NCBI GenBank assembly: GCA_026417975.1
Contig: JAOACD010000015.1
Location: forward strand, 62,001-126,000
Source: Melioribacter sp.
Lineage (GTDB): Bacteria; Bacteroidota; Ignavibacteria; Ignavibacteriales; Melioribacteraceae
Direction: 5' to 3'
DNA length: 64,000 bases
In this document: piece by piece, positions 35,981 through 46,248 of the stretch
Position numbering within the stretch: position 1 is the stretch's first letter
How the letters are laid out: the number at the start of each line of letters is the position of its first letter
Program-made: the position numbers and the translations under genes
Notes under the pieces: model-generated
The model's database searches: none
What the model was told of the DNA's origin: nothing
Seen by the model: only the letters and a program-made list of their open reading frames with translations

Positions 35981-38900
35981 AGAAGTCCATTCCAATAGAA
36001 ATGTAGTATCTTGGTTTTGAAAATTTATCTAAGTCCCATTTCCAAGCTACATCAATTTTCCATAAGAAAAGCATATAAATTCTAAAGCCAAAGCCAGTAC
36101 CTATTAATAAGTCATTAGTAACAATGGTATTGTTTTGGTTTCTTCCAAAAAGTTTTAATTTTTGGGTATCGTTCCATGCAGAGCCTGCATCAAGAAATGC
36201 TACACCAAGAATGTTCTGAAAGAAAAGTGGCAAAGGTCCTGTAAGAAGATATCTAATTAAAGGCATTCTTAATTCTAAGTTAAGCAGTGAATATTTAGTT
36301 CCTATTTTTTCAGCATAGTCGTAACCACGTAGTGGCATAGCAGGGGATAGGAATGCAAAATCAGAAGCATTTTCTATAGGAACATCTTGAGTTGCAAAAT
36401 TACGATTAATCCAGTTTTCAGTTCCTCCTATAAAAAATCTTTGAGGATTAGCCCCTCCAGAATAACCGCCAGAAATTCTAAAAGCAAGTGAATTGTCAAA
36501 TAAGAATCTAAGGTATGTTCTGTAATCTGCGTTGAGAGAATAAAAACTTTGTTTTTTTCTAAAAATTCCAGGGTCGCCAAAAATAGTCAAAGCATATCTA
36601 GTTCCTTCAATTGGTGAAGTGTAACCATCAAGTGTATTATCATGAACAAAGCTGAATGCAGGGACAAAATAGGTTGCTTTGTCAATGGGTTCGTAAATAT
36701 TATCAAGATTTTCAGCTGTAACACTCATTAAGCTTAGTGAGCCATCTACTCTGTAAAATCTGTTAAAAGGATAGCTAGCAGAAGTAATCAAACCAAAATT
36801 TCTGAAGCGATACAAGTCGTATCCAAAGAAGGAAGTTCGATATAAAAATCTTGCGGTATGAAAAGCTTCGATTCCAAAATCCAATCTACGTTCTAAATTA
36901 TAATAAGCTAGGCCATAATCACTGTTTTTTATATCTATTTGCAAACTAGTAATTCCTATTAGTCTATGATTCCCTAAAACATCACTAAAAGCAAGAATTG
37001 TAGTGCCCTGAAGTCCATAAAGTGTACTATAGCCAGCGTTAGCATAAATTAAGTCGGGAGAAAAATTTACTTTATAACGATTTACTAAGAAGTTTCCTTT
37101 TTCATCTAATTTTTCGCTAAAGAGTTCTCTTCTTTTTATTATTCTTGCACTATCACTTTCTTGGCTATTTATTGAACCAAAAATGTATCGACTATAATCT
37201 GTTTTAACTGAGTCGCTTTTTGGTTCAGATTTAGCTATGTATTGTCCTACAAAAATTTTTCTTTCTTTAGTTTGTGTGGAGTCTTTTTTTTCTTCAGTTG
37301 ATATATTTAGTATTTCTTCTTTGGCAGTATCTTTTTTCGAAGCGAATAGGGGCAGCTCTTCATTTCTTGTTTGAAGTATAGTCATATATTTTGTCGGTTG
37401 GAGTGAATCTGAAATGGCTTTTATTTCGAATGGATTGTTTATTAAAAAGATGTTATAGCCAAGTTTATATAAAGAAGTAAATACTAATTTTTTCCCATCG
37501 TAAGAAATTGAAGGCTGACTTATTTCACTTAGAGAATTTGTAATTGGGTAAGCTTTATTTTTAATTAGTGGATTATTTTCATTATCTGGCACTATTGACT
37601 TTTTATAGATATTATTAATCCCGTTTTTATCCGATATAAATAATATTTCTTTTCCATCAGGTGAAACCACTGGATATCTTTCGTTGCTTAAATTCCAATC
37701 TGTTAGTCGTTGAATTTCTTTTGTTTCAAAGTCAATAATATACAAATCTAATTGTTTGTAATTATGCTTACTCATCATAAAGTCATTAGTTAAAGAAGAA
37801 GGAGTTAAATAATTTTCTCTATCTGAGGCAAAAATTATTTTTTTAGAGTCTGGGCTCCATACAGGGTCAGTATCGCTAAAGATATCGTTAGTTAAATTAG
37901 TTACTTGATTAGTTTTGAAGTTATAAACATAAATATCTGATTGAGTTGAATTATGTGCATTAAATACTAAATAATTTCCATCGTGTGACCAATTAACCGA
38001 TTCTATACCATCGAATTTAAATGGGAGTTCGTAGCTTTCTTCGCTATTAGTGTTAATTATGGTAATAACATCGTAACCTTCTCTTTTAGATGAAAGGGCG
38101 ATTCTAATATTGTCTGGTGCCCAAGTTATTGAAGGATGTAGAACGGTAAGCTCTTCGAAGTCTGTTGTCTTTCCACTTTCGACAACTTTTTTGATTACTT
38201 TTCCAGAAATAGCATCCATAATATAAACATCTAAATAAATATCCCTATCTGAAATAAAGGCGATTTTATCTCCTTGTGGTGATATGGCAGGACTTGTATT
38301 ATAGAAGCCATAGTTTTTTTTGTTGTCAGTAAGTCTTTTAGCAAATTCGTCTGGGTCTTGGTATTTGGCAATATCTGGCCAATATTCTTTTTTAAGACTT
38401 TTTTTCCATCTTTCATTTAGTTCTTCAATATCGATTCCAATAGAAGATTTTAATGCAGATTCAAGCGAGCCTAATCCTTGTATCTTGTTAATTATTTCGC
38501 CTAGTTTTTGTCTTCCATAAGTGTCGGCAATATATTTAAATACTGATTGTCCACCTCTATAACCAAGATAGCCTGTTAGTTGATTGATATCAGGTAGAGA
38601 TTCACTAATAATTGCATTACGTATGAACATATCGGTGTAAGTTTCCCAACCTTGTGAAAAATATTCTGCGCTTCCTTCCATGAACCAATGCGGGAGCTGT
38701 AGAGTAATTCCTTTTGATATTACATTTTGAATTGAACCTCCAAAATACATGTCTTGCATTACAGCATGAACAAGTTCGTGATGAATTACGTGACGGAATT
38801 TTTCATATGAGCCTTCAAAAGGGAAGACAACTCTATTTTTAAATGGTTCTGTAAATCCTCCTACACCTTGACCTAAATATTCATCTGTAATATTTGTTTC

Positions 38901-39173
38901 CTGAAAGTCGTTATGAGAGTTATAGACCACAAGTGTAATTCTATTGTTAATTTCGTAATTAAAATCTTGCTGTAGTTTAGCGAGTGCTTCTTCTGCAACA
39001 GCTGCTGTAAATTCAGCAATTTTTTCTCCACCTTTTGAAAAATATATATCAAAATGTTTTGTTTGTATGTAGAACCATTCGTATTTTTTATACTGAACTC
39101 TGTTCTGACCGAATTGTCCAAACAGAAAACAGGTGTAAACAAAATAAATAATTAAACAAATTCTTTTTGTCAT
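35979..39173 (-). CDS. Gluzincin peptidase/PD40 propeller/outer-membrane barrel fusion
   Basis: The 1064-residue protein has a signal peptide (1-20) and then a metallopeptidase-like domain with HHELVHAVMQ (HExxH at about 132-136) and a downstream PHWFMEGSAEYFSQGW, whose Glu fits a third zinc ligand. Residues 290-600 hold repeats of the TolB/PD40 type (for example NKIAFISDRDIYLDVYIM, KKIIFASDRENY, GKEILFISDKNG). A linker rich in charged residues follows. The last 350 residues look like a BamA/TamA-type beta-barrel (surface antigen family) ending in YYISIGMDF, with a C-terminal aromatic. It is likely an outer-membrane protein with periplasmic propeller and peptidase parts. Similar fusions are found in this phylum, and their substrates are not known. 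It ends the envelope operon. Confidence 0.85.
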   Translation of the reverse strand: MTKRICLIIYFVYTCFLFGQFGQNRVQYKKYEWFYIQTKHFDIYFSKGGEKIAEFTAAVAEEALAKLQQDFNYEINNRITLVVYNSHNDFQETNITDEYLGQGVGGFTEPFKNRVVFPFEGSYEKFRHVIHHELVHAVMQDMYFGGSIQNVISKGITLQLPHWFMEGSAEYFSQGWETYTDMFIRNAIISESLPDINQLTGYLGYRGGQSVFKYIADTYGRQKLGEIINKIQGLGSLESALKSSIGIDIEELNERWKKSLKKEYWPDIAKYQDPDEFAKRLTDNKKNYGFYNTSPAISPQGDKIAFISDRDIYLDVYIMDAISGKVIKKVVESGKTTDFEELTVLHPSITWAPDNIRIALSSKREGYDVITIINTNSEESYELPFKFDGIESVNWSHDGNYLVFNAHNSTQSDIYVYNFKTNQVTNLTNDIFSDTDPVWSPDSKKIIFASDRENYLTPSSLTNDFMMSKHNYKQLDLYIIDFETKEIQRLTDWNLSNERYPVVSPDGKEILFISDKNGINNIYKKSIVPDNENNPLIKNKAYPITNSLSEISQPSISYDGKKLVFTSLYKLGYNIFLINNPFEIKAISDSLQPTKYMTILQTRNEELPLFASKKDTAKEEILNISTEEKKDSTQTKERKIFVGQYIAKSEPKSDSVKTDYSRYIFGSINSQESDSARIIKRRELFSEKLDEKGNFLVNRYKVNFSPDLIYANAGYSTLYGLQGTTILAFSDVLGNHRLIGITSLQIDIKNSDYGLAYYNLERRLDFGIEAFHTARFLYRTSFFGYDLYRFRNFGLITSASYPFNRFYRVDGSLSLMSVTAENLDNIYEPIDKATYFVPAFSFVHDNTLDGYTSPIEGTRYALTIFGDPGIFRKKQSFYSLNADYRTYLRFLFDNSLAFRISGGYSGGANPQRFFIGGTENWINRNFATQDVPIENASDFAFLSPAMPLRGYDYAEKIGTKYSLLNLELRMPLIRYLLTGPLPLFFQNILGVAFLDAGSAWNDTQKLKLFGRNQNNTIVTNDLLIGTGFGFRIYMLFLWKIDVAWKWDLDKFSKPRYYISIGMDF

Positions 39174-39193
39174 TTTTACCTCGTTAAATTAAT

Positions 39194-41290
39194 TTAACTA
39201 GTCAGAACGAAATCGAGTTCTCTTTTTTCTTCATCTACTCGAATTAATTTTACACTAATTTTATCGCCTAAGCGAATTCTTCTGCCAGTTTTCCTACCAG
39301 TAATTGAATAATTCTTTTCATCGTAGATATAATAATCGTCTTCCATATCACGGTAGCGTATCAAACCTTCTGCAAGAGTTTGACTTAGCTCAACAAATAT
39401 TCCAAAGTTTGTTATTCCAGAAACAACTGCGTGAAACTCTTGTCCAACTTTATTTTTAAGATATTCAATTTGTTTAATTTTTACTGAAGTTCTTTCTGCT
39501 TCAACAGCATTTCTTTCTCTTTCAGATGCATGTTCGCAAATTTCTTCTAATTCTTCAATGTTATATTTTTTCTCTGAGTTATTTTGTATGAAATTGTAAA
39601 TTAAGTTATGGACAATTAGATCTGGGAAACGTCTAATAGGAGATGTAAAATGAGTATAATATTTAAATCCTAGTCCATAATGTCCAATGTTTTTTGTTGA
39701 ATAAATAGCTTTTGCCATTGAACGAATTGCGATTTCGTTTATTACTGCTTCTTCTTCTGTTCCTTTTACACTATCAAGTAATTTTTGAAATTCTTTGGAT
39801 TTATTCGCACTGTTAATATCAAAGGAGTAACCCAAGGAATTAACAAATCTAGCAAATTCTTTTATTTTTTCTGTTTCTGGCTTGTCGTGAACACGGTAAA
39901 CAAAAGGATATATTTCTTTCCCTTTTTTTGGTTGAACATGTGTGGCAATTATTTGGTTTGCCATTAGCATTAATTCTTCTATTAAATTATGGCTTTCTCC
40001 AACTTTTTTAATGTTTATTTCCAAAGGTTTTCCATTTTTATCTAATTTAAAGACAACTTCTGGCGAAAAAAAGTTTATGCTTCCTTTTTTAATTCTTTTT
40101 TGTCTTAAAATTTTTGCAATATTATTAAGTAGAGAAATTTCCTCGTAAAATTCTCCTTTGCCATCATCAATTATTTTTTGAACTTCTTCGTAAGTAAATC
40201 TTCTTTTGCTGTTAATAACAGATTTACAAATTTTATAGTTAACAATTCTTCCCAATGGAGTTAACTCAACAATAACTGAGAAAGTTAATCTATCTTTTCC
40301 TGGGACAAGTGAACAGACGATATTCGATAATTTTTCCGGTAACATAGGAATAACTTTTCCAACTAAATAAACACTTGTCCCTCTTTTAAGAGCCTCTTTA
40401 TATATATGAGAATTTTCTTTTACGTAATGACTAACATCTGCAATGTGAAGACCAAAGAGTAAATTGACATTATCTAATTTTTCAACAGATACCGCATCAT
40501 CAAAATCTTTTGCATCTTCAGGGTCGATAGTGAAAACTATTTTATCTCTTAAGTCAAGCCTCTTTTTAATTTCACTTTCAGGGATTTCTTCAGAAATTTT
40601 TTCAGCCTCTTTTAAAACAGATTTTGGGAATTTATATGATAAACCAAATTCGTGTGCTATTGATGCTATTTCAGCGTCATAAGAACCAGCCTTGCCTAGT
40701 GTTTCAATTATTTTACCTTCAGGATTTAAACTGGGCGATTTCCATTCTATATCACTAATAATTACTTTGTCCCCCGGCTTTGCATTTGCAAGATTTTTTT
40801 GAGAGACATAGATATTGCGATGAATTTTTTTATCGTCTGGAACTACAAAGTAGAAAGAATTACTTTTTTGAAGTGTACCTGTAATTTCTTTTCTACTTCT
40901 TTCAACTATATTTACAATTGTTCCTTCTAAGTTTTTACCTTTTCTTTTTTCAAGTAGCTTGACTTCAACAATATCTCCATCAAATGCGGTGTTTAAGTTT
41001 CTACCAGCAATAAAAACATCTTTAAGATTTTTATTATTTAGAACAACAAATCCAAAATTACCTTCGGATAATACCTGAAGAACCCCTATTAATTTGTCGC
41101 TAGCATTTTGACTAATTCGGTATCGTTTACCCGATTTCTCAAGAAAACCTTCTTCCGTAAGTTGATGTAGGTAATACTTAAGTTCTGCATATTCATATTC
41201 ATTGAATATGCCTAAACTTTCTGCTATTTCTTTTGCTTTTAATCTAAGAGCAGGATTGTTTTTAAAGAAAGCTTTAATTTTTTTCTTCAT
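39194..41290 (-). CDS. rnr: Ribonuclease R
   Basis: RNase R is a processive 3'-5' exonuclease that degrades structured RNA. The 698 residues show an N-terminal winged helix (about 1-65), cold-shock domains (about 65-220), the RNB catalytic domain with FTIDPEDAKDFDDAVSVEKL (the acidic metal-binding Asp cluster), and a C-terminal S1 domain (about 615-698). The ATG overlaps the stop of tamB (TAATG). It lies between tamB and the peptidase/PD40/barrel gene in the envelope operon, where it has no clear functional tie. Confidence 0.96.
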   Translation of the reverse strand: MKKKIKAFFKNNPALRLKAKEIAESLGIFNEYEYAELKYYLHQLTEEGFLEKSGKRYRISQNASDKLIGVLQVLSEGNFGFVVLNNKNLKDVFIAGRNLNTAFDGDIVEVKLLEKRKGKNLEGTIVNIVERSRKEITGTLQKSNSFYFVVPDDKKIHRNIYVSQKNLANAKPGDKVIISDIEWKSPSLNPEGKIIETLGKAGSYDAEIASIAHEFGLSYKFPKSVLKEAEKISEEIPESEIKKRLDLRDKIVFTIDPEDAKDFDDAVSVEKLDNVNLLFGLHIADVSHYVKENSHIYKEALKRGTSVYLVGKVIPMLPEKLSNIVCSLVPGKDRLTFSVIVELTPLGRIVNYKICKSVINSKRRFTYEEVQKIIDDGKGEFYEEISLLNNIAKILRQKRIKKGSINFFSPEVVFKLDKNGKPLEINIKKVGESHNLIEELMLMANQIIATHVQPKKGKEIYPFVYRVHDKPETEKIKEFARFVNSLGYSFDINSANKSKEFQKLLDSVKGTEEEAVINEIAIRSMAKAIYSTKNIGHYGLGFKYYTHFTSPIRRFPDLIVHNLIYNFIQNNSEKKYNIEELEEICEHASERERNAVEAERTSVKIKQIEYLKNKVGQEFHAVVSGITNFGIFVELSQTLAEGLIRYRDMEDDYYIYDEKNYSITGRKTGRRIRLGDKISVKLIRVDEEKRELDFVLTS

Positions 41291-44200
41291 TAGAAAATAA
41301 ACCTATATTTAAGTGCTAATTCATTTATTTTTTCGTCGAAACTATATTTTTGAACAACAGGGTCTTTTCTTTCTACTCTAATTAAAAAATTAGGGTTAAA
41401 TGGATACTCAATTTTTATATTTGCTTTATTTATATTCTGAAATATTTCAGTTGTTCCACCAATGCTATATCGAAGATTTTGAATTCTACCAGAAAAGCTA
41501 AATTTTGTATATTCTCCAATTCTACTTATTTGAATGTTATTAACTAAATCACCAACAGCTGAGTTCACAAAGCTTGTAAGCATTGACCCTAAGAAAGAAG
41601 TTGCTGTACTTTGAACGTCGGTTATAAGACTTGCGGTTTCTGCTCTATCTTGGGCAGTTAAGTCGTCTTTAAATTTTCCAAGTAGTATAAAGGAGAATGC
41701 ATCAGAGTAATCATATCGAGTATCTTTAATGTTATTCTGTATGTTTTTGCTGCCTACATAAACGCCAATACTTTCTGGATTATTTGCTAAATTTTTCCCT
41801 AAATCTGAAAGAGGACCATTAATTTTTATTTTTATTGCAACTTCTTGTGGTGTAGGGTTATTTTCTCGTGGATTTATATAATCACTTGTGTAGGTTGCAA
41901 TAATATCTAGGTAAGGATTGGTAATACTACTTTCAAATCTAATAATGCCTTCTGCATCAAATGTTTTAAAAAATTCTAACTTAGAGCCTTTAATCAATTG
42001 GAAATATCCTTGAGCTCTTGTTATTCCTTCTATGTGTTCATACTTAAGCTCACCTGTTGTTTCAACAAATAATTTTTGATTTGCAGCTTGTGATAATATA
42101 AAAGTCATCCTTGCAGTATTATCTACCTTTATTCCTATTTCATAATCGAACTTAGTTTCTTTTTCAAAATTTTCTTTTTGCTTCTGAAGATTTCTTTCGG
42201 CTGCTAATATTTTGTTAAATCTTAGTATTTCTTTATCTATTTTGGTCGAGTCAGTAACATATGTTATTTGAAAGTTTGTGTTAGTTGTTTGATAATTTTC
42301 GCTATTAACAACGTAAGTTAAATCAACCTGTTTTAAGAGAATATTTCCTTTGAAATATAATCTGTTCTCTTTCCAAGTAATTTGCCATTCTGGATTTGTT
42401 TCAATGAAAAGGTCGCCATAAATTAATGGATTACTAGCTCGAGAAAGTTCACTTAATATTGCTAGAGAGCCATTCATATTTATTGTGATATCCTGAATTG
42501 AAAAACCATCGTAAAGTATTTCACCTTTACCAAATATCTTTCCAATGTATTTTGTTCCTCCATTGTTTGCTATAAATAAGCTATCAACGGATATAATATT
42601 TTTATCTAATTTTAGTTTTATTGCACAAGAATATGTAAGGTTGTTGTAAGTTAGTTTAAAGTTAGCATTTTTTAGATTTACAAAACCTGTATATATTGGT
42701 TTTTCTAACGGGCCTGTAATAGAGATATCAGCTTTTAATATACCTTGCTGGTCAATTATATTTGGGAGTAAATTGCCAAGGGAATTTATATTAAAATCAT
42801 TAGTTCTTACTTTTAAATCAATCTCTTCATTTTTAATTGTTCTGTTTTCAACAGATTCAAAACTTAAATCTATTGGTATAGTCCCGTTTACTGTAAGCAT
42901 TGCATTGCTATAAGTAGAATCTAGGAATTTAAATTCTGTTAAAACTTTTTTGTTTTCATAATAAAGCTTTCCTTCTAAGTTACCTAGTTTTCTTTTAGCA
43001 TAAGAAATTTGATTCATATTAATATTTGCTGAGATGATTGGATTTTTGAATTCGCCATTAATATTTACATCAATTATACAATCTGTTTTTAGGAAAGGGT
43101 TTATTGAACCCAACAGATAATTACTTAATATTTCACCAGAAAGATTATTTGCATTTAGTTTTAACTTTTGTTTCCCATTGGCTTCTATTAATCCACTTAT
43201 AGTAATTGAAGAAGTATCGTGTAGAAGGGCAAAGTTTTCAATTTTGAAGTAATTGGGATTAAATAAAATTTTTAAAGTATCGTTGTTACTCCATTTAATA
43301 TTCTTATAATCAATAACTAAGTTGTTTAAAAGTAATTTTTGTTCGGCTGGTTCAATTAAAACAATTCCTTCGGCAGATGATTTAATTATGTTTTCAATTT
43401 CTGCAGAAGCGCTAAAAAATAATTTACTTTGATTAAATACAATATCAGCTTCAATGTTTTTTATATTCCCACTATTATAAAATCTTTTTCCTGTTATCGA
43501 AGCAGAACCGAATAGTTTGTTGAAGGATATAAAATTATTATTACGAGTAAAATTTATATTAGTTTCAAAATTAGATATATATATAGTTCCGCTTTTTTGC
43601 GTTAGCACAAGATAATCTAGATTTAATGAAGCATTAATTGTGAAAATAGAAGAAATATTTTTAATAGTACCTTTTCCTGAACCAGACATATCTAATTTTT
43701 CATTATGTAAAATAGAAGCTAATAAACTAAAATCTTTAAGCTTAAAATCAAACTTGAATTCTAAGTTCTTTTTAGCAATTTCTGGTAGAGAAATTTCTAA
43801 TGTATCTGACTTTGATTCTTTTGAAATGATATTTAAAGGGTTTAACTGATTAATTTTATCTGAAATGATTTTAGAAATAGTTTTTGATTCGTAACTCAAT
43901 AGTTCAATAGCTTGACTTAGAGAGAAATCACCTTCTATATTAAAATCAATAAAGTCTGAGACAATATTAATTATTCTATGTTTGTTATATTTTTTTAGTA
44001 TTAAGTCTATGTTTGAATATTTTATATTGGTATTTCTAAGCTTTGATGAATCAATTCCAAATGAAAATGTCCCAACAATTTTGTCTGGGTCTATGTGTTG
44101 ACCTTCTGCACTAAAGTAGAAATTTAAATTGCTTTTATCTTTATCGTTTTTTGTAAACTCAGAAAGGTCAAGGTGCTTTAAACTACCTACAATGCTATAA

Positions 44201-45768
44201 AGAGGAAGGGTATCATTTTCAAAAATTATATCTCCTACAAAAACTGCTTCGGTTGATTTGGAATAGCCTTCGATATCAATATGAACATTTTTATCAGCTC
44301 CATTTGCAGAAACAGAAAATTTATCTATTGGGATTTCATTAACTAAGGAGTTTTCAGATGTAAACTTAAATTCACTCTTAAATTCTGATGGTCTAAATCC
44401 AGTTCCAACTAAATACCCTTCTGAATTAAGTCTTGTTTTAAACCCTATTAGAGGCTCTAAGTTAAGATTGCCAGTTTTAAATTTGATTGAATAAGAAGCA
44501 GGCTTCGATTTTAAATTAAGCGTGCAATCAAAAGATAATTTGCCATCATCGATATTTCCATTAAATTTTGTTTTAAAGTTAGCCGGTTCACCCTTGAATT
44601 CTACGTTGACTGAAGAAACAGATAATTTAGCAAATTTGGGTAGTTTCAGTTCCGGTAATAGGGAAATAACATCCTTATAGTTTATATCTGTATTAATAAT
44701 TTTTGCATCTATAAAAAGTTTTTCTGGTTTGTTGAGGTTTAGTAGTCTTCCAGTGATTTCGAAATGTGAATTTTTGTAATCCAAAGAAAGCTTTTGGATT
44801 TTAAAATCTCCAAATTTTCCTTTAGCATTTAATTTTAAAGAAGGATTTCCTTTTAAGAACTCAGTACCTTTAATAAACGAAGATAAATCTGAAAAGCTAA
44901 AAGATTTGACATACAGGTCAAGTGATACAGGGCAATTTTTAAATCTATCAAGTTGTATGTTATTAAAGAGATTAAGACTATCGAGTTTGATGTTTAGACT
45001 AATATTACTGCTATCTGTTTTAAAATTAAAATTAGAAATACTAACGAAATTATCTGTTATTGCAAAGTTTCCTGAAATGTTGTTAACCTTGAAACTTGTT
45101 AAGTTTGGTCTAAAAGAAAGTTCATTTAGAAGTAGTAAGTAATCCGAATTAGATATATCTACGAATGCTTGTGCTGAAAGATTCAAATTATAAATTTGTA
45201 AATCATCAAAGTTAATTGTGGGGTAAGATTTTTTTGATTTAACATTATTAAAAGATTGTTTTACAAAATTGATGTTATTAAACTTTATGTTATTAACTTG
45301 GATAAAAAATGGGAATTTAGATTTAATAGTATCTTTTGGTTTAGGTTTTAGTAGTTTTTCAAAATTCCAACTTCCGTCTTTAATTTGAAAAAAGTTAATA
45401 TTTGCGTTTTCTATGAGAATTTTTCTTATGTAAATTCTTTTAAGAAAGAGCTGAAGTGGACTTGTTTTTATTTCAATTTTATTAGCTGAAAAGAGAGTAT
45501 CGTTATCGATGGTAATTGAAGTGTTACGTAAAAAGAGGGAAGTTAATATTGTTCCGTCAATCTTTTTGATATCTAATTTACCGTTAATTTCATTGTTTAC
45601 TAGTTCAATAATTTTTTTACGAAAGATTTCTCGAAAAGTTCTTGTTTGAGAAAACCCAATAAATACAACAATCAGAAAAATTATAATTAAAAAAAATGCA
45701 ATGAATGTATTAATAATTTTTCTGAATAAAGAGCGTTTTGCTTTTGATTTTGTTAATTCTTCTGCCAT
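41290..45768 (-). CDS. tamB: TamB-like (AsmA/DUF490) envelope protein
   Basis: The 1492-residue protein has one N-terminal membrane helix (about 16-40) and then a very long beta-rich periplasmic part of repeating AsmA-like segments. The last 350 residues form the TamB/DUF490 domain, with GFVNLKNANFKL-type repeats and a segment about SRIGEYTKFSFSGRIQNLRY near the end. Such proteins bridge the two membranes and carry phospholipid, or assist outer-membrane insertion with a BamA-type partner. Three bases separate it from rfaE2 upstream. Its stop overlaps the rnr start. Confidence 0.88.
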   Translation of the reverse strand: MAEELTKSKAKRSLFRKIINTFIAFFLIIIFLIVVFIGFSQTRTFREIFRKKIIELVNNEINGKLDIKKIDGTILTSLFLRNTSITIDNDTLFSANKIEIKTSPLQLFLKRIYIRKILIENANINFFQIKDGSWNFEKLLKPKPKDTIKSKFPFFIQVNNIKFNNINFVKQSFNNVKSKKSYPTINFDDLQIYNLNLSAQAFVDISNSDYLLLLNELSFRPNLTSFKVNNISGNFAITDNFVSISNFNFKTDSSNISLNIKLDSLNLFNNIQLDRFKNCPVSLDLYVKSFSFSDLSSFIKGTEFLKGNPSLKLNAKGKFGDFKIQKLSLDYKNSHFEITGRLLNLNKPEKLFIDAKIINTDINYKDVISLLPELKLPKFAKLSVSSVNVEFKGEPANFKTKFNGNIDDGKLSFDCTLNLKSKPASYSIKFKTGNLNLEPLIGFKTRLNSEGYLVGTGFRPSEFKSEFKFTSENSLVNEIPIDKFSVSANGADKNVHIDIEGYSKSTEAVFVGDIIFENDTLPLYSIVGSLKHLDLSEFTKNDKDKSNLNFYFSAEGQHIDPDKIVGTFSFGIDSSKLRNTNIKYSNIDLILKKYNKHRIINIVSDFIDFNIEGDFSLSQAIELLSYESKTISKIISDKINQLNPLNIISKESKSDTLEISLPEIAKKNLEFKFDFKLKDFSLLASILHNEKLDMSGSGKGTIKNISSIFTINASLNLDYLVLTQKSGTIYISNFETNINFTRNNNFISFNKLFGSASITGKRFYNSGNIKNIEADIVFNQSKLFFSASAEIENIIKSSAEGIVLIEPAEQKLLLNNLVIDYKNIKWSNNDTLKILFNPNYFKIENFALLHDTSSITISGLIEANGKQKLKLNANNLSGEILSNYLLGSINPFLKTDCIIDVNINGEFKNPIISANINMNQISYAKRKLGNLEGKLYYENKKVLTEFKFLDSTYSNAMLTVNGTIPIDLSFESVENRTIKNEEIDLKVRTNDFNINSLGNLLPNIIDQQGILKADISITGPLEKPIYTGFVNLKNANFKLTYNNLTYSCAIKLKLDKNIISVDSLFIANNGGTKYIGKIFGKGEILYDGFSIQDITINMNGSLAILSELSRASNPLIYGDLFIETNPEWQITWKENRLYFKGNILLKQVDLTYVVNSENYQTTNTNFQITYVTDSTKIDKEILRFNKILAAERNLQKQKENFEKETKFDYEIGIKVDNTARMTFILSQAANQKLFVETTGELKYEHIEGITRAQGYFQLIKGSKLEFFKTFDAEGIIRFESSITNPYLDIIATYTSDYINPRENNPTPQEVAIKIKINGPLSDLGKNLANNPESIGVYVGSKNIQNNIKDTRYDYSDAFSFILLGKFKDDLTAQDRAETASLITDVQSTATSFLGSMLTSFVNSAVGDLVNNIQISRIGEYTKFSFSGRIQNLRYSIGGTTEIFQNINKANIKIEYPFNPNFLIRVERKDPVVQKYSFDEKINELALKYRFIF

Positions 45769-45771
45769 TTG

Positions 45772-46248
45772 TTATTTGAACTTTTCGAGTATAGTATTAA
45801 TTATGTTTGTTGTTGATTGAAAATTAACAAATTCAATTGTTTCTACTTTTCCGCCAGAAGCTTCTACAATATCAGAACCTACAATTTTTTCTTTTGGCCA
45901 ATCAGCTCCTTTAACAAGCACATCGGGAATAAGTTTTTTTATTATTTCATAAGGAGTTTCTTCTTCGAATATTGTGACAAAATCAACAGCTTTTAGATTT
46001 GAAATTATAAAAGCTCTTTCGTTTTGAGGAACTATTGGTCTTTTGTCCCCTTTAATTTTTTTTACTGAAGCGTCTGAATTTATAGCAACTATTAAAACAT
46101 CACCTAGTGCTTTTGCTTTGTTAAGGTAATCAACATGCCCTGCGTGAAGAATATCAAAACACCCATTAGTGAATACAACTATTTTATTTTGATTTTTAAG
46201 TTGATTTCTAATTTGAATTAGTTCTTCAATTGGTTTAATTCTTTCCAT
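45772..46248 (-). CDS. rfaE2: Heptose 1-phosphate adenylyltransferase (RfaE2/HldE C-terminal type)
   Basis: This 158-residue nucleotidyltransferase activates D-glycero-beta-D-manno-heptose 1-phosphate with ATP to give ADP-heptose. FTNGCFDILHAGHVDYL carries the GxFDxxHxGH motif, and VAINSDASVKKIKG is the substrate loop. The late VETIEFVNFQSTTNII is also family-like. It is a separate gene, unlike the fused HldE of E. coli, and overlaps rfaE1 as TAATG. With rfaE1 it supplies the last steps to ADP-heptose for lipopolysaccharide core. Confidence 0.95.
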   Translation of the reverse strand: MERIKPIEELIQIRNQLKNQNKIVVFTNGCFDILHAGHVDYLNKAKALGDVLIVAINSDASVKKIKGDKRPIVPQNERAFIISNLKAVDFVTIFEEETPYEIIKKLIPDVLVKGADWPKEKIVGSDIVEASGGKVETIEFVNFQSTTNIINTILEKFK

